Below are positions 52,661 to 60,704 of a DNA stretch of 64,000 bases, in pieces (the stretch's first letter is position 1; each line of letters opens with the position of its first letter). A model generated the notes under the pieces. That model did not search any database. It worked only from the letters and a program-made list of their open reading frames with translations, and was not told the DNA's origin. Made by a program: the position numbers and the translations under genes. Source of the stretch: UBA2779 sp965232165 (lineage in GTDB: Bacteria > Spirochaetota > Spirochaetia > DSM-2461); NCBI GenBank assembly GCA_965232165.1, contig CBDDOY010000001.1, positions 558,001 through 622,000 on the forward strand. Direction: 5' to 3'.

Positions 52661-54034
52661 ATGCCAATCTATGTGAACAGACTTCTGAACATGAAAAAAA
52701 TCAAGGTCGTGGGTTTTGACATGGACTATACCTTGAGTGCCTATGATACAAATGTATTTGAGGGATTCGTGCATTCCCTGGCATCCGCCCGCCTCGTCAA
52801 ACGCTTTGGCTATCCCCCTCCTGTCGAGCAGTTAGAATTCTTCCCCGACAGGGCCATAGTCGGGTTAGTAATAGACAGGCGCAATGGCAATCTCCTCAAA
52901 CTCAACCGCTTCGGCAAGGTGAAAATAGCCTTCCACGGCCTGGAGAGCATCGACTTCCGGGAGCATGGGCGTTTATACCGGGAGCGGGTGGTAGACCTCA
53001 GAGACCCGGATTTCCAATGTCTCGATACGGCATTCGCCATATCCCAGGGCGTGCTTTTCGCTCAAATTGTCCAGCTCAAGAAGGAAGGTCTGCCCATACC
53101 GGACTTTGGCCGGATCGATGCCGATGTGAAACTCTGCATCGATTCCCTGCACAGCGATGGCACCATAAAGGATTGTCTACGCGAGAATTTCAGCAAGTAC
53201 ATCGTAAGAGATCCGAAAACGGCATCCATGCTTGAACTTCTGAAAACCTACGGCAAGAAACTTCTCATCATCACCAATTCCGATTACGAATATGCCCGTG
53301 ATCTTCTGGATTTCAGTCTCAACCCATACTGGAAGAAGCATAAGAGTTGGCGGGAGGTGTTCGACTTGGTCATTACACTGGCCGACAAGCCGTCATTCTT
53401 CGAAAAACAGCATAGATTTTTAAGGGTTGACCCTGAAAGCGGCGCCATGACTAACCATGTGGGGCCCGTGTCATCGGGCATCTGGCAGGGAGGCTGGTTT
53501 GGGGATGTCCGGGACGGCCTCAACGTCGAGGGAAACGAGATTCTCTATCTGGGCGACCATATCTACGGCGATGTGGTATCCATCAAGAAATCATGCGACT
53601 GGCGAACTGGTCTTGTTCTCAACGGGATGGGGAAGGAAATCGAAATAAACCGGAGCACCAAGGGATTGCAAGCCGAGATTGACCGATTGATGGACCGAAA
53701 AACTCTTCTTGAGAAAGAGGCAAACGAGGCGGAAATGACTCGGCATCTGGGCCGCAAGACCCATATCTCCGAGAAACTTATGGAAGAGCAGAACAGGCTC
53801 AACAACCAAATTTCCAGGCTGCTTGACGAGTTGAGGATGCACTATAATCCTTGGTGGGGAGAAATACTGCGGGCCGGCAGCGAGGAAAGCCGCTATGCTG
53901 ACCAGGTGATCAACTATGCCTGTATTTATATGACCCGTGTTTCGGCCCTGGGGGAATATTCGCCGCACACCTACTTCCGGCCGAGGCGCCGCCTATTAGC
54001 TCACGAGGTTATTTCGCCCACAGATTCACCTTGA
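52661..54034 (+). CDS. HAD-superfamily 5'-nucleotidase (cN-II-like, HAD-IG)
   Basis: A 457-residue protein of the HAD family related to cytosolic purine 5'-nucleotidase. The catalytic loop FDMDYTLSAY is at residues ~19-28 (nucleophile Asp and acid Asp), then LLIITNSDYEYA (motif II), and LYLGDHIYGDVV (motif IV). The start region IYVNRLLNMKKIK is itself conserved in bacterial members, which supports the ATG at 52661. A coiled-coil-like stretch (EIDRLMDRKTLLEKEANEA) lies near residue 350. The substrate is probably a purine nucleotide by family. Its end overlaps the convergent Wzi-like gene by 26 bp. Confidence 0.82.
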   Translation: MPIYVNRLLNMKKIKVVGFDMDYTLSAYDTNVFEGFVHSLASARLVKRFGYPPPVEQLEFFPDRAIVGLVIDRRNGNLLKLNRFGKVKIAFHGLESIDFREHGRLYRERVVDLRDPDFQCLDTAFAISQGVLFAQIVQLKKEGLPIPDFGRIDADVKLCIDSLHSDGTIKDCLRENFSKYIVRDPKTASMLELLKTYGKKLLIITNSDYEYARDLLDFSLNPYWKKHKSWREVFDLVITLADKPSFFEKQHRFLRVDPESGAMTNHVGPVSSGIWQGGWFGDVRDGLNVEGNEILYLGDHIYGDVVSIKKSCDWRTGLVLNGMGKEIEINRSTKGLQAEIDRLMDRKTLLEKEANEAEMTRHLGRKTHISEKLMEEQNRLNNQISRLLDELRMHYNPWWGEILRAGSEESRYADQVINYACIYMTRVSALGEYSPHTYFRPRRRLLAHEVISPTDSP

Positions 54035-55829
54035 GAGTGAGTAAATGACGGAATATCTCAGAACCTTCTATGGCGGTGAAACTGTTATTTGAGCTGTAAT
54101 CTGAATCATATTCATAGACAAAACTGTATTGGATGGAGAACTTCATGGGGGCGAATAGGTGCCGAAAATCCAGCGAGGCCCCCAAAGAAAATATGTGGAA
54201 CCATTCATAAGTGCCGTCCTTGAGGAAGTCCTTGGTTCCGCCGGGGTAATAGGCGCCGTTTGGATCGGCATCTGCGCCGTCACCGTTTATACTTGACTCG
54301 CCCCATGAATCAAAAGTACTGCCTTTCACATCGGATCCCCCATGACGGATCATGCGGTAAGTGAAGTGGGCGGTCCAGCTTCGCGATGGCTGTACATGAA
54401 GGGAGAAAAGCAGCTCGTCTGAATTGGGTTCAAGGTATGAGCCGATGTTCTCCCCATGGTTCTGATAACCGGTTTCCATTTCTAGGCCATAATACCAGGG
54501 TGTGTTGTCCGTTATATAATGCGTGTATGTAAAGGGTTCTATCTTCGTGTACTGCAGGGTGATCAAAGACCATATTCCAGTAGGAAGAGTTGCCTTCACT
54601 CCTGCCTGGTAGGCCGTCTGGTTTCGTAAAGCCGGTGTATTCGGCTTGAGTTCATCCGCGAGGAAGGTGCCATACAAGCGAAGCACCCCGGGCCAACTGA
54701 GGGCGATGGTTGCCCCGAAGAGGATGTTGTCGTAGTCTCCGGTCGTTTCCTGCAGGAAAAGGGAGGGGATGAAGGGAAACAGATATCCCAGCTCCATGCG
54801 CTTAAGGAATATTCCCGTGTCGTACAGGCCGATATACAGCCATTTCCCCAGTTTTATTTCCACGAGGAGCAGCCTGTAGATGTTTTGCTGGACGCGCGCA
54901 ACCTCCTTGGCGCCCACTGTATAGTCTTGTTTTCCAGTGGAATCGGTAGTCGGATACTGGTCAAAGACAAACGGATTGTTGCGGAATGTCGGACCGTATT
55001 CAAGGCTGCCGAGCAGGAAACTCAAACTCAGCCACTTCCAAGGCGACAGAGCCCCCTCAAAGCCGTAAAAGGGCCTGGCCTGTTCGTCTAAGAAGAGGTT
55101 TCCTTCACCGAAACCCCAATCCCTGCGCATGCGTCCGAAACGGAAATCCGCCCTGTTCTGCCATAATGAGAGGTCTATCTCGGGGGTGAATGCCCAGGCC
55201 GTCGATAGTTCCCTGGGCATGAGATACTGCGGAGATATATTGCTGAGATAATGGACCGAAGCGTCCCAGACTTTCGTATAGGTATAGGGAGCCCAGGCAT
55301 AGGGGTAAGGTGCGTTGTCGTCCATATTGATTTTATTCAGTTGACTATTGAGTTCAAACCCATAGGAGACGTTCTTCCCCATATCGCCTTTGAAGATGCC
55401 CGTCAAAGAACTATGTAATCCTGATTGACTCGTGTCGGCCAAATCGATACTTCCTTCAACCTGGGGAAAGAATCGCCAGGACATGGGAAAAATATCATGT
55501 TTCAATCTGAGGTCTCCATCCGAGAGTATGGATTGGTCCGCATCGTCGGCAAACCGTTCCACATAATCGGCTAGAACCGATTTCTGCGATGCCGAGAGGC
55601 GGTTTCCAGCCCTTCCCATCTGGCGCAATGCCCTCTTAATGTGGGAACGGGGGAGGGGCCGGGTGGTAGGCAGGGGGGCAATCGCTCCGGATATTTCGGC
55701 CATCTCGAGAAATTTGTAGAGTTCCTCCTCTTCAACAGACACCGAATTATGAGTCTGCGCTTCGATGCCGACGGCCATCAGCAGGAGGAATATAAGCATC
55801 TTGCTTTTCATCATTCTATCTATCGGCAT
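54009..55829 (-). CDS. Wzi-like outer-membrane capsule-assembly protein
   Basis: A 606-residue secreted protein. The signal peptide is MMKSKMLIFLLLMAVGIEAQ (residues ~6-25), followed by a helical region and a long beta-rich part of alternating aromatic residues typical of an outer-membrane barrel. Sequence blocks such as WQNRADFRFGRMRRDWGFG and NLFLDEQARPFYGFEG agree with the Wzi/Cap_assemb family that anchors capsular polysaccharide. It fits the polysaccharide genes at 10.8-15.6 kb. It is transcribed alone on the minus strand and convergent with the nucleotidase gene. Confidence 0.72.
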   Translation of the reverse strand: MPIDRMMKSKMLIFLLLMAVGIEAQTHNSVSVEEEELYKFLEMAEISGAIAPLPTTRPLPRSHIKRALRQMGRAGNRLSASQKSVLADYVERFADDADQSILSDGDLRLKHDIFPMSWRFFPQVEGSIDLADTSQSGLHSSLTGIFKGDMGKNVSYGFELNSQLNKINMDDNAPYPYAWAPYTYTKVWDASVHYLSNISPQYLMPRELSTAWAFTPEIDLSLWQNRADFRFGRMRRDWGFGEGNLFLDEQARPFYGFEGALSPWKWLSLSFLLGSLEYGPTFRNNPFVFDQYPTTDSTGKQDYTVGAKEVARVQQNIYRLLLVEIKLGKWLYIGLYDTGIFLKRMELGYLFPFIPSLFLQETTGDYDNILFGATIALSWPGVLRLYGTFLADELKPNTPALRNQTAYQAGVKATLPTGIWSLITLQYTKIEPFTYTHYITDNTPWYYGLEMETGYQNHGENIGSYLEPNSDELLFSLHVQPSRSWTAHFTYRMIRHGGSDVKGSTFDSWGESSINGDGADADPNGAYYPGGTKDFLKDGTYEWFHIFSLGASLDFRHLFAPMKFSIQYSFVYEYDSDYSSNNSFTAIEGSEIFRHLLTLKVNLWAK

Positions 55830-55930
55830 TCTCTTCTTCCGTCAGTATCGTCTTGAGTACATTATGATATACAAACCGGGACCTTGCAAACCACCGGCCT
55901 TCGAGTAAGATTAATTACGGGCGCGGGGGC

Positions 55931-55959
55931 TTGACAGCAATCCGCCGATAATCTATCCT
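55931..55959 (+). promoter_or_regulatory. promoter-like sequence without a gene
   Basis: TTGACA (55931-55936), 17-nt spacer, TATCCT (55954-55959). An AAAAGGAGG site occurs at about 55995 but no start codon opens a meaningful frame after it. The gap 55830-56204 holds no supportable gene; a small RNA or gene remnant is possible. Confidence 0.35.
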
Positions 55960-56204
55960 GCACCTAAGATCGTAAAGAGCACAATAATCTGTAAAAGGAG
56001 GTTCATCATATACGCAGGTGGCGATGAGCCAGATGAAGTGGCCTAGTATACGGATAACAGCGGGTTTGAAACCCATCCTGTGGGCGGGAAGAAACCGGCC
56101 GGCCGCTGCGGCACTTTGAGCCACTTCAGCCTTCATCAGAAATCAATGACTGCGAATCTCAATTCCGACAGGCTCCTAGAATTAATAGTTAGAATACAAC
56201 TGGG

Positions 56205-56235
56205 TTGGTTAAAAAGATAGCTAATGTGCTATACT
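56205..56235 (+). promoter_or_regulatory. leaderless-type promoter of parA-parB
   Basis: TTGGTT (56205-56210), 19-nt spacer, TATACT (56230-56235), then exactly 6 nt to the parA ATG at 56242. Confidence 0.55.
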
Positions 56236-56241
56236 TCCGGC

Positions 56242-57009
56242 ATGAGTCAGAGGGTGGTTTTTGCAAACCAAAAGGGAGGTGTGGGAAAAACTACCTCAAC
56301 TGTGAATATAGGAGCCTATATCGCGGCTTCTGGAAAGCGTGTGTTGCTTATTGATCTCGATCCCCAAGCCAATCTCAGCAGCAGCGTGGGTATTCGGAAC
56401 ATTGATGCCGGTATATACGAGGTATTAGTGAGAAATGCGGATATCTCAGCGGCTATTGTCTCGACTCCGCAAAAAAACATGGATATTCTCCCTTCCGATA
56501 TCAATCTGGCCGGAGCAACGGTGGAATTGGCCAATGCCAAGGGAAGAGAACACTATTTATTGCATGCATTGAGCACTATTGAGGATCAGTATGATTATAT
56601 TCTCATTGATTGTCCGCCTTCTTTGGGCATTCTCACTCTCAATGGTTTCGTCGCGGCTCAATCGGTTATCATTCCTCTACAGTGCGAATTTTTTGCGGTA
56701 GAAGGATTTTTTAACATGTTGTTCAAGACCATTAAACGGATTCAGAAATCGCTAAACCCATTTTTGAAAATTGGAGGTATCGTATTCACCATGTATGATT
56801 CCAGGACCAGGCTTTCATCAGAAGTTATTCAACAGGTAAAAGTCGCATTTAAGAAACATCCGGAGTATCTTTTCAATACGGTCATTCCACGCAATATCCG
56901 GCTTTCCGAATCTCCGAGCCATGGGGTTCCTATAAATATGTATGATGCGGAGTGTTTGGGAGCAAGAAGCTACGCCATTTTGTCACAAGAGGTGCTTAGC
57001 CGTGTCTAA
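56242..57009 (+). CDS. parA: chromosome-partitioning ATPase ParA/Soj
   Basis: A 255-residue P-loop ATPase that acts with ParB to segregate replicated origins. The deviant Walker A is NQKGGVGKTT near residue 10, followed by RVLLIDLDPQANLS and YDYILIDCPPSLG (Walker B region). The chosen ATG (MSQRVVFANQ) gives the family start. An upstream in-frame ATG at 56224 lies before the -10 box and is unlikely. It overlaps parB by 8 bp. Confidence 0.93.
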   Translation: MSQRVVFANQKGGVGKTTSTVNIGAYIAASGKRVLLIDLDPQANLSSSVGIRNIDAGIYEVLVRNADISAAIVSTPQKNMDILPSDINLAGATVELANAKGREHYLLHALSTIEDQYDYILIDCPPSLGILTLNGFVAAQSVIIPLQCEFFAVEGFFNMLFKTIKRIQKSLNPFLKIGGIVFTMYDSRTRLSSEVIQQVKVAFKKHPEYLFNTVIPRNIRLSESPSHGVPINMYDAECLGARSYAILSQEVLSRV

Positions 57010-57898
57010 GCGGCCGGTCCTGGGGAAAGGGCTGGATGCTCTGCTGGATGAGGGCATTGATGCGTCTCTGCCTGATAGAAGGGATGGGCATGAAGAAGTG
57101 CTCTATCTTCCTATTGATCTATTAGTTCCTAATCCCGATCAGCCTCGGCAGAAATTTAATGATGAATCTATATTGGAACTTGCCGAATCAATCAGGCAGC
57201 AAGGAGTTATTCAGCCCATATTGGCAGAAGCAAGAAACGATGGCACTTATATGCTGATCGCCGGCGAGCGTCGATTACGCGCTAGTCAGTATGCCGGCTT
57301 AAACAAGGTTCCGGTCATTGTCCGCAAGATTAGCCCAGAACAGAAACTTGAAATGGCATTGGTTGAGAATACACAAAGAGAGGATCTTACGCCGATGGAA
57401 GAGGCCAGGGCCTATTTCCGTTTATTGGATGCCTTCAATCTGTCGCAGCAGGAAGTTGCGGAGAAAGTCGGCAAGAACAGATCTACCGTAGCCAACAGTT
57501 TACGGCTGCTCAAGCTGCCCGAGCCGATGAGGAATGCTGTGGAAGAGAGGAAAATCAGCGCAGGTCATGCACGGGCTCTTCTTGCCGCAAATAACCCGGC
57601 GGACCAAATGCTGCTTTTCGCGAAAATTCTTAACAATTCCTTATCGGTTAGGGATGCAGAGGCACTCGGTGCTGACATGAATCAAGGGCAGAAGAAACCG
57701 GATAAATTGTCACATCAAAAAAATATGCATGAGAAAGACCTGGAATTGGCCAATCTTGAAGAGCAGTTTATTCAGGCATTCGGCACCAAAGTAAGCCTGA
57801 AGGGAACCCTGTCCAAGGGACGGATGGAAGTATCTTGGTATAGCTCAGAAGACCTTGAGAGAATCTATGAACGCATAATAGGAGAATCTGAGTCCTGA
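57002..57898 (+). CDS. parB: chromosome-partitioning protein ParB/Spo0J
   Basis: A 298-residue DNA-binding CTPase of the ParB family that loads at parS sites near the origin. It contains the N-terminal RPVLGKGLDALL, the nuclease-like domain with IAGERRLRASQYAG near residue 85, the MALVENTQREDLTPMEEA segment and an HTH (QQEVAEKVGKNRSTVANSLR). The start is a GTG at 57002 inside the parA end, with GAGG about 9 nt upstream. The C-terminal dimer domain is present. No parS-like palindrome was found by eye in this window. Confidence 0.92.
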   Translation: MSKRPVLGKGLDALLDEGIDASLPDRRDGHEEVLYLPIDLLVPNPDQPRQKFNDESILELAESIRQQGVIQPILAEARNDGTYMLIAGERRLRASQYAGLNKVPVIVRKISPEQKLEMALVENTQREDLTPMEEARAYFRLLDAFNLSQQEVAEKVGKNRSTVANSLRLLKLPEPMRNAVEERKISAGHARALLAANNPADQMLLFAKILNNSLSVRDAEALGADMNQGQKKPDKLSHQKNMHEKDLELANLEEQFIQAFGTKVSLKGTLSKGRMEVSWYSSEDLERIYERIIGESES

Positions 57899-57904
57899 GT
57901 GTCC

Positions 57905-58228
57905 ATGATGAATTCCTTTAGCGACAGAGTATGCAGCCTTGTTTCCGGCCTTCCTTCTGGAAGGGTTGTTACCTATGGTGAACTGGCAATAGAGGCGGGT
58001 TCTCCTCGAAGCGCTCGCCAAGTAGGACGAATTCTTCACAGCCAAAGTAAGAAACGGAACTTGCCCTGGCACCGTGTCGTTGCTTCTGGTGGACGCATTG
58101 TTCTCTCCGATCCGAGAATGGCGGTGCTTCAGCGGGAGTTATTGATCGCTGAGGGTGTGTCCTTTGCTCCGGATGGAACAATTGAAAGATGCGCTTTCGG
58201 AGGAACAGACGGCAGACAATTCGGCTAA
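57905..58228 (+). CDS. alkyltransferase-like DNA-repair protein (ATL)
   Basis: A ~107-residue protein with the DNA-binding fold of O6-methylguanine-DNA methyltransferase. The active-site PCHR is PWHR here, so the alkyl-accepting Cys is Trp. This is the mark of alkyltransferase-like proteins, which bind alkylated guanine and hand it to nucleotide excision repair. Flanking residues (SARQVGRILHSQ, NLPWHRVVASGG) are conserved. It follows parB closely; a GTG at 57899 directly after the parB stop is an alternative start. Confidence 0.85.
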   Translation: MMNSFSDRVCSLVSGLPSGRVVTYGELAIEAGSPRSARQVGRILHSQSKKRNLPWHRVVASGGRIVLSDPRMAVLQRELLIAEGVSFAPDGTIERCAFGGTDGRQFG

Positions 58229-58357
58229 GGTGTTTATAGGCAGGAGGGCCGGTGCAGCATACAGAATTTCAGAGACTTCTGCTGCTCCCGCAGACGGAAC
58301 AACGGCGTTCTTCCGGGCAGACGGGCTTCGGCAAGGGCCGTTGAAATTTCTACAATT

Positions 58358-58431
58358 TACCCCGAAGCCGACTCGAACGGCTGACCTACTGCTTAGGAGG
58401 CAGTTGCTCTATCCTGCTGAGCTACCGGGGC
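58358..58431 (-). tRNA. tRNA-Arg (anticodon CCT)
   Basis: A 74-nt cloverleaf on the minus strand. The acceptor pairs GCCCCGG with TCGGGGT (G-U at both ends). The D-arm is GCTCAGCAGGATAGAGC, the anticodon loop CTCCTAA has anticodon CCT (reads AGG), and the T-arm is AGCCGTTCGAGTCGGCT. The discriminator is A, and CCA is not encoded. Confidence 0.92.
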
Positions 58432-58441
58432 AGAATGTATC

Positions 58442-58471
58442 ATGATAGCCCCACCTTCCGAAGGGGGTCAA
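58442..58471 (-). promoter_or_regulatory. promoter of tRNA-Arg
   Basis: On the minus strand TTGACC (58471-58466), 18-nt spacer, TATCAT (58447-58442), about 10 nt before the tRNA 5' end. Confidence 0.6.
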
Positions 58472-58532
58472 GAAGCCGCATTGCCTCACAGCTATGATGA
58501 GCGGCGGATAGTATATTTCTTGGATGTAGGTC

Positions 58533-58562
58533 TTGACCATAGTTAAAACACGGGGCTAGGTT
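58533..58562 (+). promoter_or_regulatory. leaderless-type promoter of the EIIA-antiporter-pepT operon
   Basis: TTGACC (58533-58538), 18-nt spacer, TAGGTT (58557-58562), then 6 nt to the ATG at 58569. Confidence 0.5.
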
Positions 58563-58568
58563 GTACAC

Positions 58569-59024
58569 ATGAATTTGAAAAAAAACTTAACGCTGAAATC
58601 TGTCAGAATTGGGCTTTCGGGGACAACCAAGTCGGAAATCATTGAAGAAATGGTTGAAATAATCCATGAAGCGAATCAAGGTCTGGATAAAAACGCATTG
58701 TTACAGGCAGTTTGGAAACGAGAAAAGCAAATGTCAACCGGAATGACCAATGGAATAGCCATACCTCATGGAAAAACTGCTGCCGTCAATGAGCTTTATG
58801 CTGCTGTGTCCGTGAGCAGATACCCCGTGGATTTTGATTCAATAGATAAAAAACCGGCCCGAATATTCATTATGACTATCTCCCCTGAATCTCATACGGG
58901 GCCCCATCTTCAGTTTCTTGCAGAGGTTAGTCATCTTCTTGAAGGAGAGGACCTGCGTAATAAAATGCTGGCCGTTCACTCTGAAGCAGAACTCCTGCGA
59001 ATCTTTCACGAGGGAAATGCCTAA
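58569..59024 (+). CDS. PTS EIIA-type regulatory protein (PtsN/fructose class)
   Basis: A 151-residue EIIA domain of the fructose/nitrogen class. The phosphorylatable His is His67 in NGIAIPHGKT. The partner phosphotransferase genes are not nearby, so it is probably regulatory. The next gene is a CPA2 antiporter, starting directly after its stop. In other bacteria PtsN-like proteins control potassium transport, so this EIIA may gate the antiporter; this is an inference from position. Confidence 0.85.
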   Translation: MNLKKNLTLKSVRIGLSGTTKSEIIEEMVEIIHEANQGLDKNALLQAVWKREKQMSTGMTNGIAIPHGKTAAVNELYAAVSVSRYPVDFDSIDKKPARIFIMTISPESHTGPHLQFLAEVSHLLEGEDLRNKMLAVHSEAELLRIFHEGNA

Positions 59025-60704
59025 ATGCATGAGGCCGGTTCCATGACTCATCTGATGATTAAGCTGATATTTCAGCTATCGGCCATCATCATTGCTGCGA
59101 AGATATTTGGTTATATCGTCATGCGGTATTTGAAGCAGCCCTCCGTTCTGGGAGAACTGATCGCCGGGATGATTATCGGACCGTATGCGCTCGGAGGGAT
59201 TCCGATCCCCTGGTTCGCCGGAGAACCGCTTTTCAGCCTGTCTCACGGGATGGGAATACCGATTACCCCTGAGCTTTACGGGGCCGCAACCGTTGCTTCC
59301 GTCATACTTCTTTTCCATTCAGGATTAGAAACGGATTTGAAAACCTTTCTGCGCTTTGCCGGAACCGGAGCCTTAGTGGGCTTAGGCGGTGTTTGTGCGA
59401 CGTTTTTTCTTGGGGCTGGTTCTGCTGTGTTCTTTCTAGCCGATGTTGAACATATCATGGACCCCAAAGCCCTGTTTATGGGCATTATCGCGACGGCGAC
59501 GAGTGTCGGCATCACGGCCCGTGTGCTTTCTGAGAACCGGAAGCTTTCAAGCCCGGAAGGAGTTACCATACTTTCGGCGGCTGTCCTGGATGATGTTCTT
59601 GGTATCATCCTGCTTGCGGTGATAGTTGGTTTAGTGAGGAGCGGCGGGGGGAATGAATCCGGGACCGACTGGAGGATTGTCAGCCGAATTGCTCTCAAGG
59701 CGGTTGGTTTTTGGCTCGGCAGCACTGTTGTGGGTATCCTCCTTGCCCCGCGGCTTACAAAGGGCTTAAAGAAGCTGAAAGATATGGAAATTCTGGCCAT
59801 GATTTCATTCGGATTTGCCCTTCTTCTCGCGGGGCTCTCAGAGATGGCGGGCTTAGCAATGATAGTAGGCGCCTATGTGATGGGGCTTGCTCTTTCGAGT
59901 ACGGATGTCGCCGAAGATATTCGTCAACAGCTAGAAGGAGCTTATAGCTTCTTTGTTCCAATTTTTTTCTGTGTTATGGGAATGTTCGTGAATTTCAGCG
60001 TCATGCCCAAGGTGGCGGTATATGGAATAGCTTACACGGCATTGGGAATTGCGGGGAAAATTATCGGGGCGGGCGCCCTTTCCTTCTTTGGCGGTTTCAA
60101 TCTTAAGGGGGCATTTAGAATTGGTGCCGGAATGCTCCCCCGGGGGGAGGTCACTCTTATAATGGCCGGGCTCGGTCTTTCTCTTGGCATTTTGGATTCA
60201 GGGCTTTTCGGTGTCGCCATAATGACCATGTTCCTTTCCTGTCTTGTTGCGCCAACGGTTATTCTCAAGGCGTTCAAGGGTGAGGGAAGTGGTTTCAGGG
60301 GAGCGATTAAAACTGATTACAAGAACCAAGAGGATATTCATACTATTTCCCTTGATTTGCCGAGTCTGGCATTGGCTGATTTTGTGTTGTCACAACTGCT
60401 GCTTGCGTTCCGCAAAGCGGAATTCTTCCCGCGCCGGGTGGATTCGCGGAAACCGGTTTATACCCTTCAGAAAGACACGGTTCACATTACGATGTTTCGA
60501 AAAGGAAGCTCGGTAACCATAAACACCCAGCCTGAGCATGATTCCTTCGTTCGGTTACTGCTTACAGAAGAAATACTTGCGCTCAAAGAACTCTTTCAGA
60601 GCGTCGAGAAAATAGCCGGATCGGATTCGATGGAACGCGGTATAATTGCGGGTCTTTTTGGAGCCCCAACCCCTTCTTCTCAGGAAAACGATAGACATGA
60701 TTGA
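59025..60704 (+). CDS. CPA2-family cation/proton antiporter (Kef/NhaS-like)
   Basis: A 559-residue integral membrane protein with about 12 helices in residues 1-415 (MRYLKQPSVLGELIAGMIIG, ILDDVLGIILLAVIVG-type motif with the paired Asp, LPRGEVTLIMAGLGLSLGI). A soluble C-terminal domain of ~140 residues replaces the usual RCK/TrkA-N domain and is unrecognised. It would exchange Na+ or K+ for H+. The ATG at 59025 follows the EIIA stop without a gap; the ATG at 59043 with GAGG upstream is an alternative start. It overlaps pepT. Confidence 0.85.
   Translation: MHEAGSMTHLMIKLIFQLSAIIIAAKIFGYIVMRYLKQPSVLGELIAGMIIGPYALGGIPIPWFAGEPLFSLSHGMGIPITPELYGAATVASVILLFHSGLETDLKTFLRFAGTGALVGLGGVCATFFLGAGSAVFFLADVEHIMDPKALFMGIIATATSVGITARVLSENRKLSSPEGVTILSAAVLDDVLGIILLAVIVGLVRSGGGNESGTDWRIVSRIALKAVGFWLGSTVVGILLAPRLTKGLKKLKDMEILAMISFGFALLLAGLSEMAGLAMIVGAYVMGLALSSTDVAEDIRQQLEGAYSFFVPIFFCVMGMFVNFSVMPKVAVYGIAYTALGIAGKIIGAGALSFFGGFNLKGAFRIGAGMLPRGEVTLIMAGLGLSLGILDSGLFGVAIMTMFLSCLVAPTVILKAFKGEGSGFRGAIKTDYKNQEDIHTISLDLPSLALADFVLSQLLLAFRKAEFFPRRVDSRKPVYTLQKDTVHITMFRKGSSVTINTQPEHDSFVRLLLTEEILALKELFQSVEKIAGSDSMERGIIAGLFGAPTPSSQENDRHD

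Noticed and set aside
55915..56136. 73-codon minus-strand frame upstream of parA
   Set aside because: No ribosome-binding site or family features; the DNA looks non-coding.
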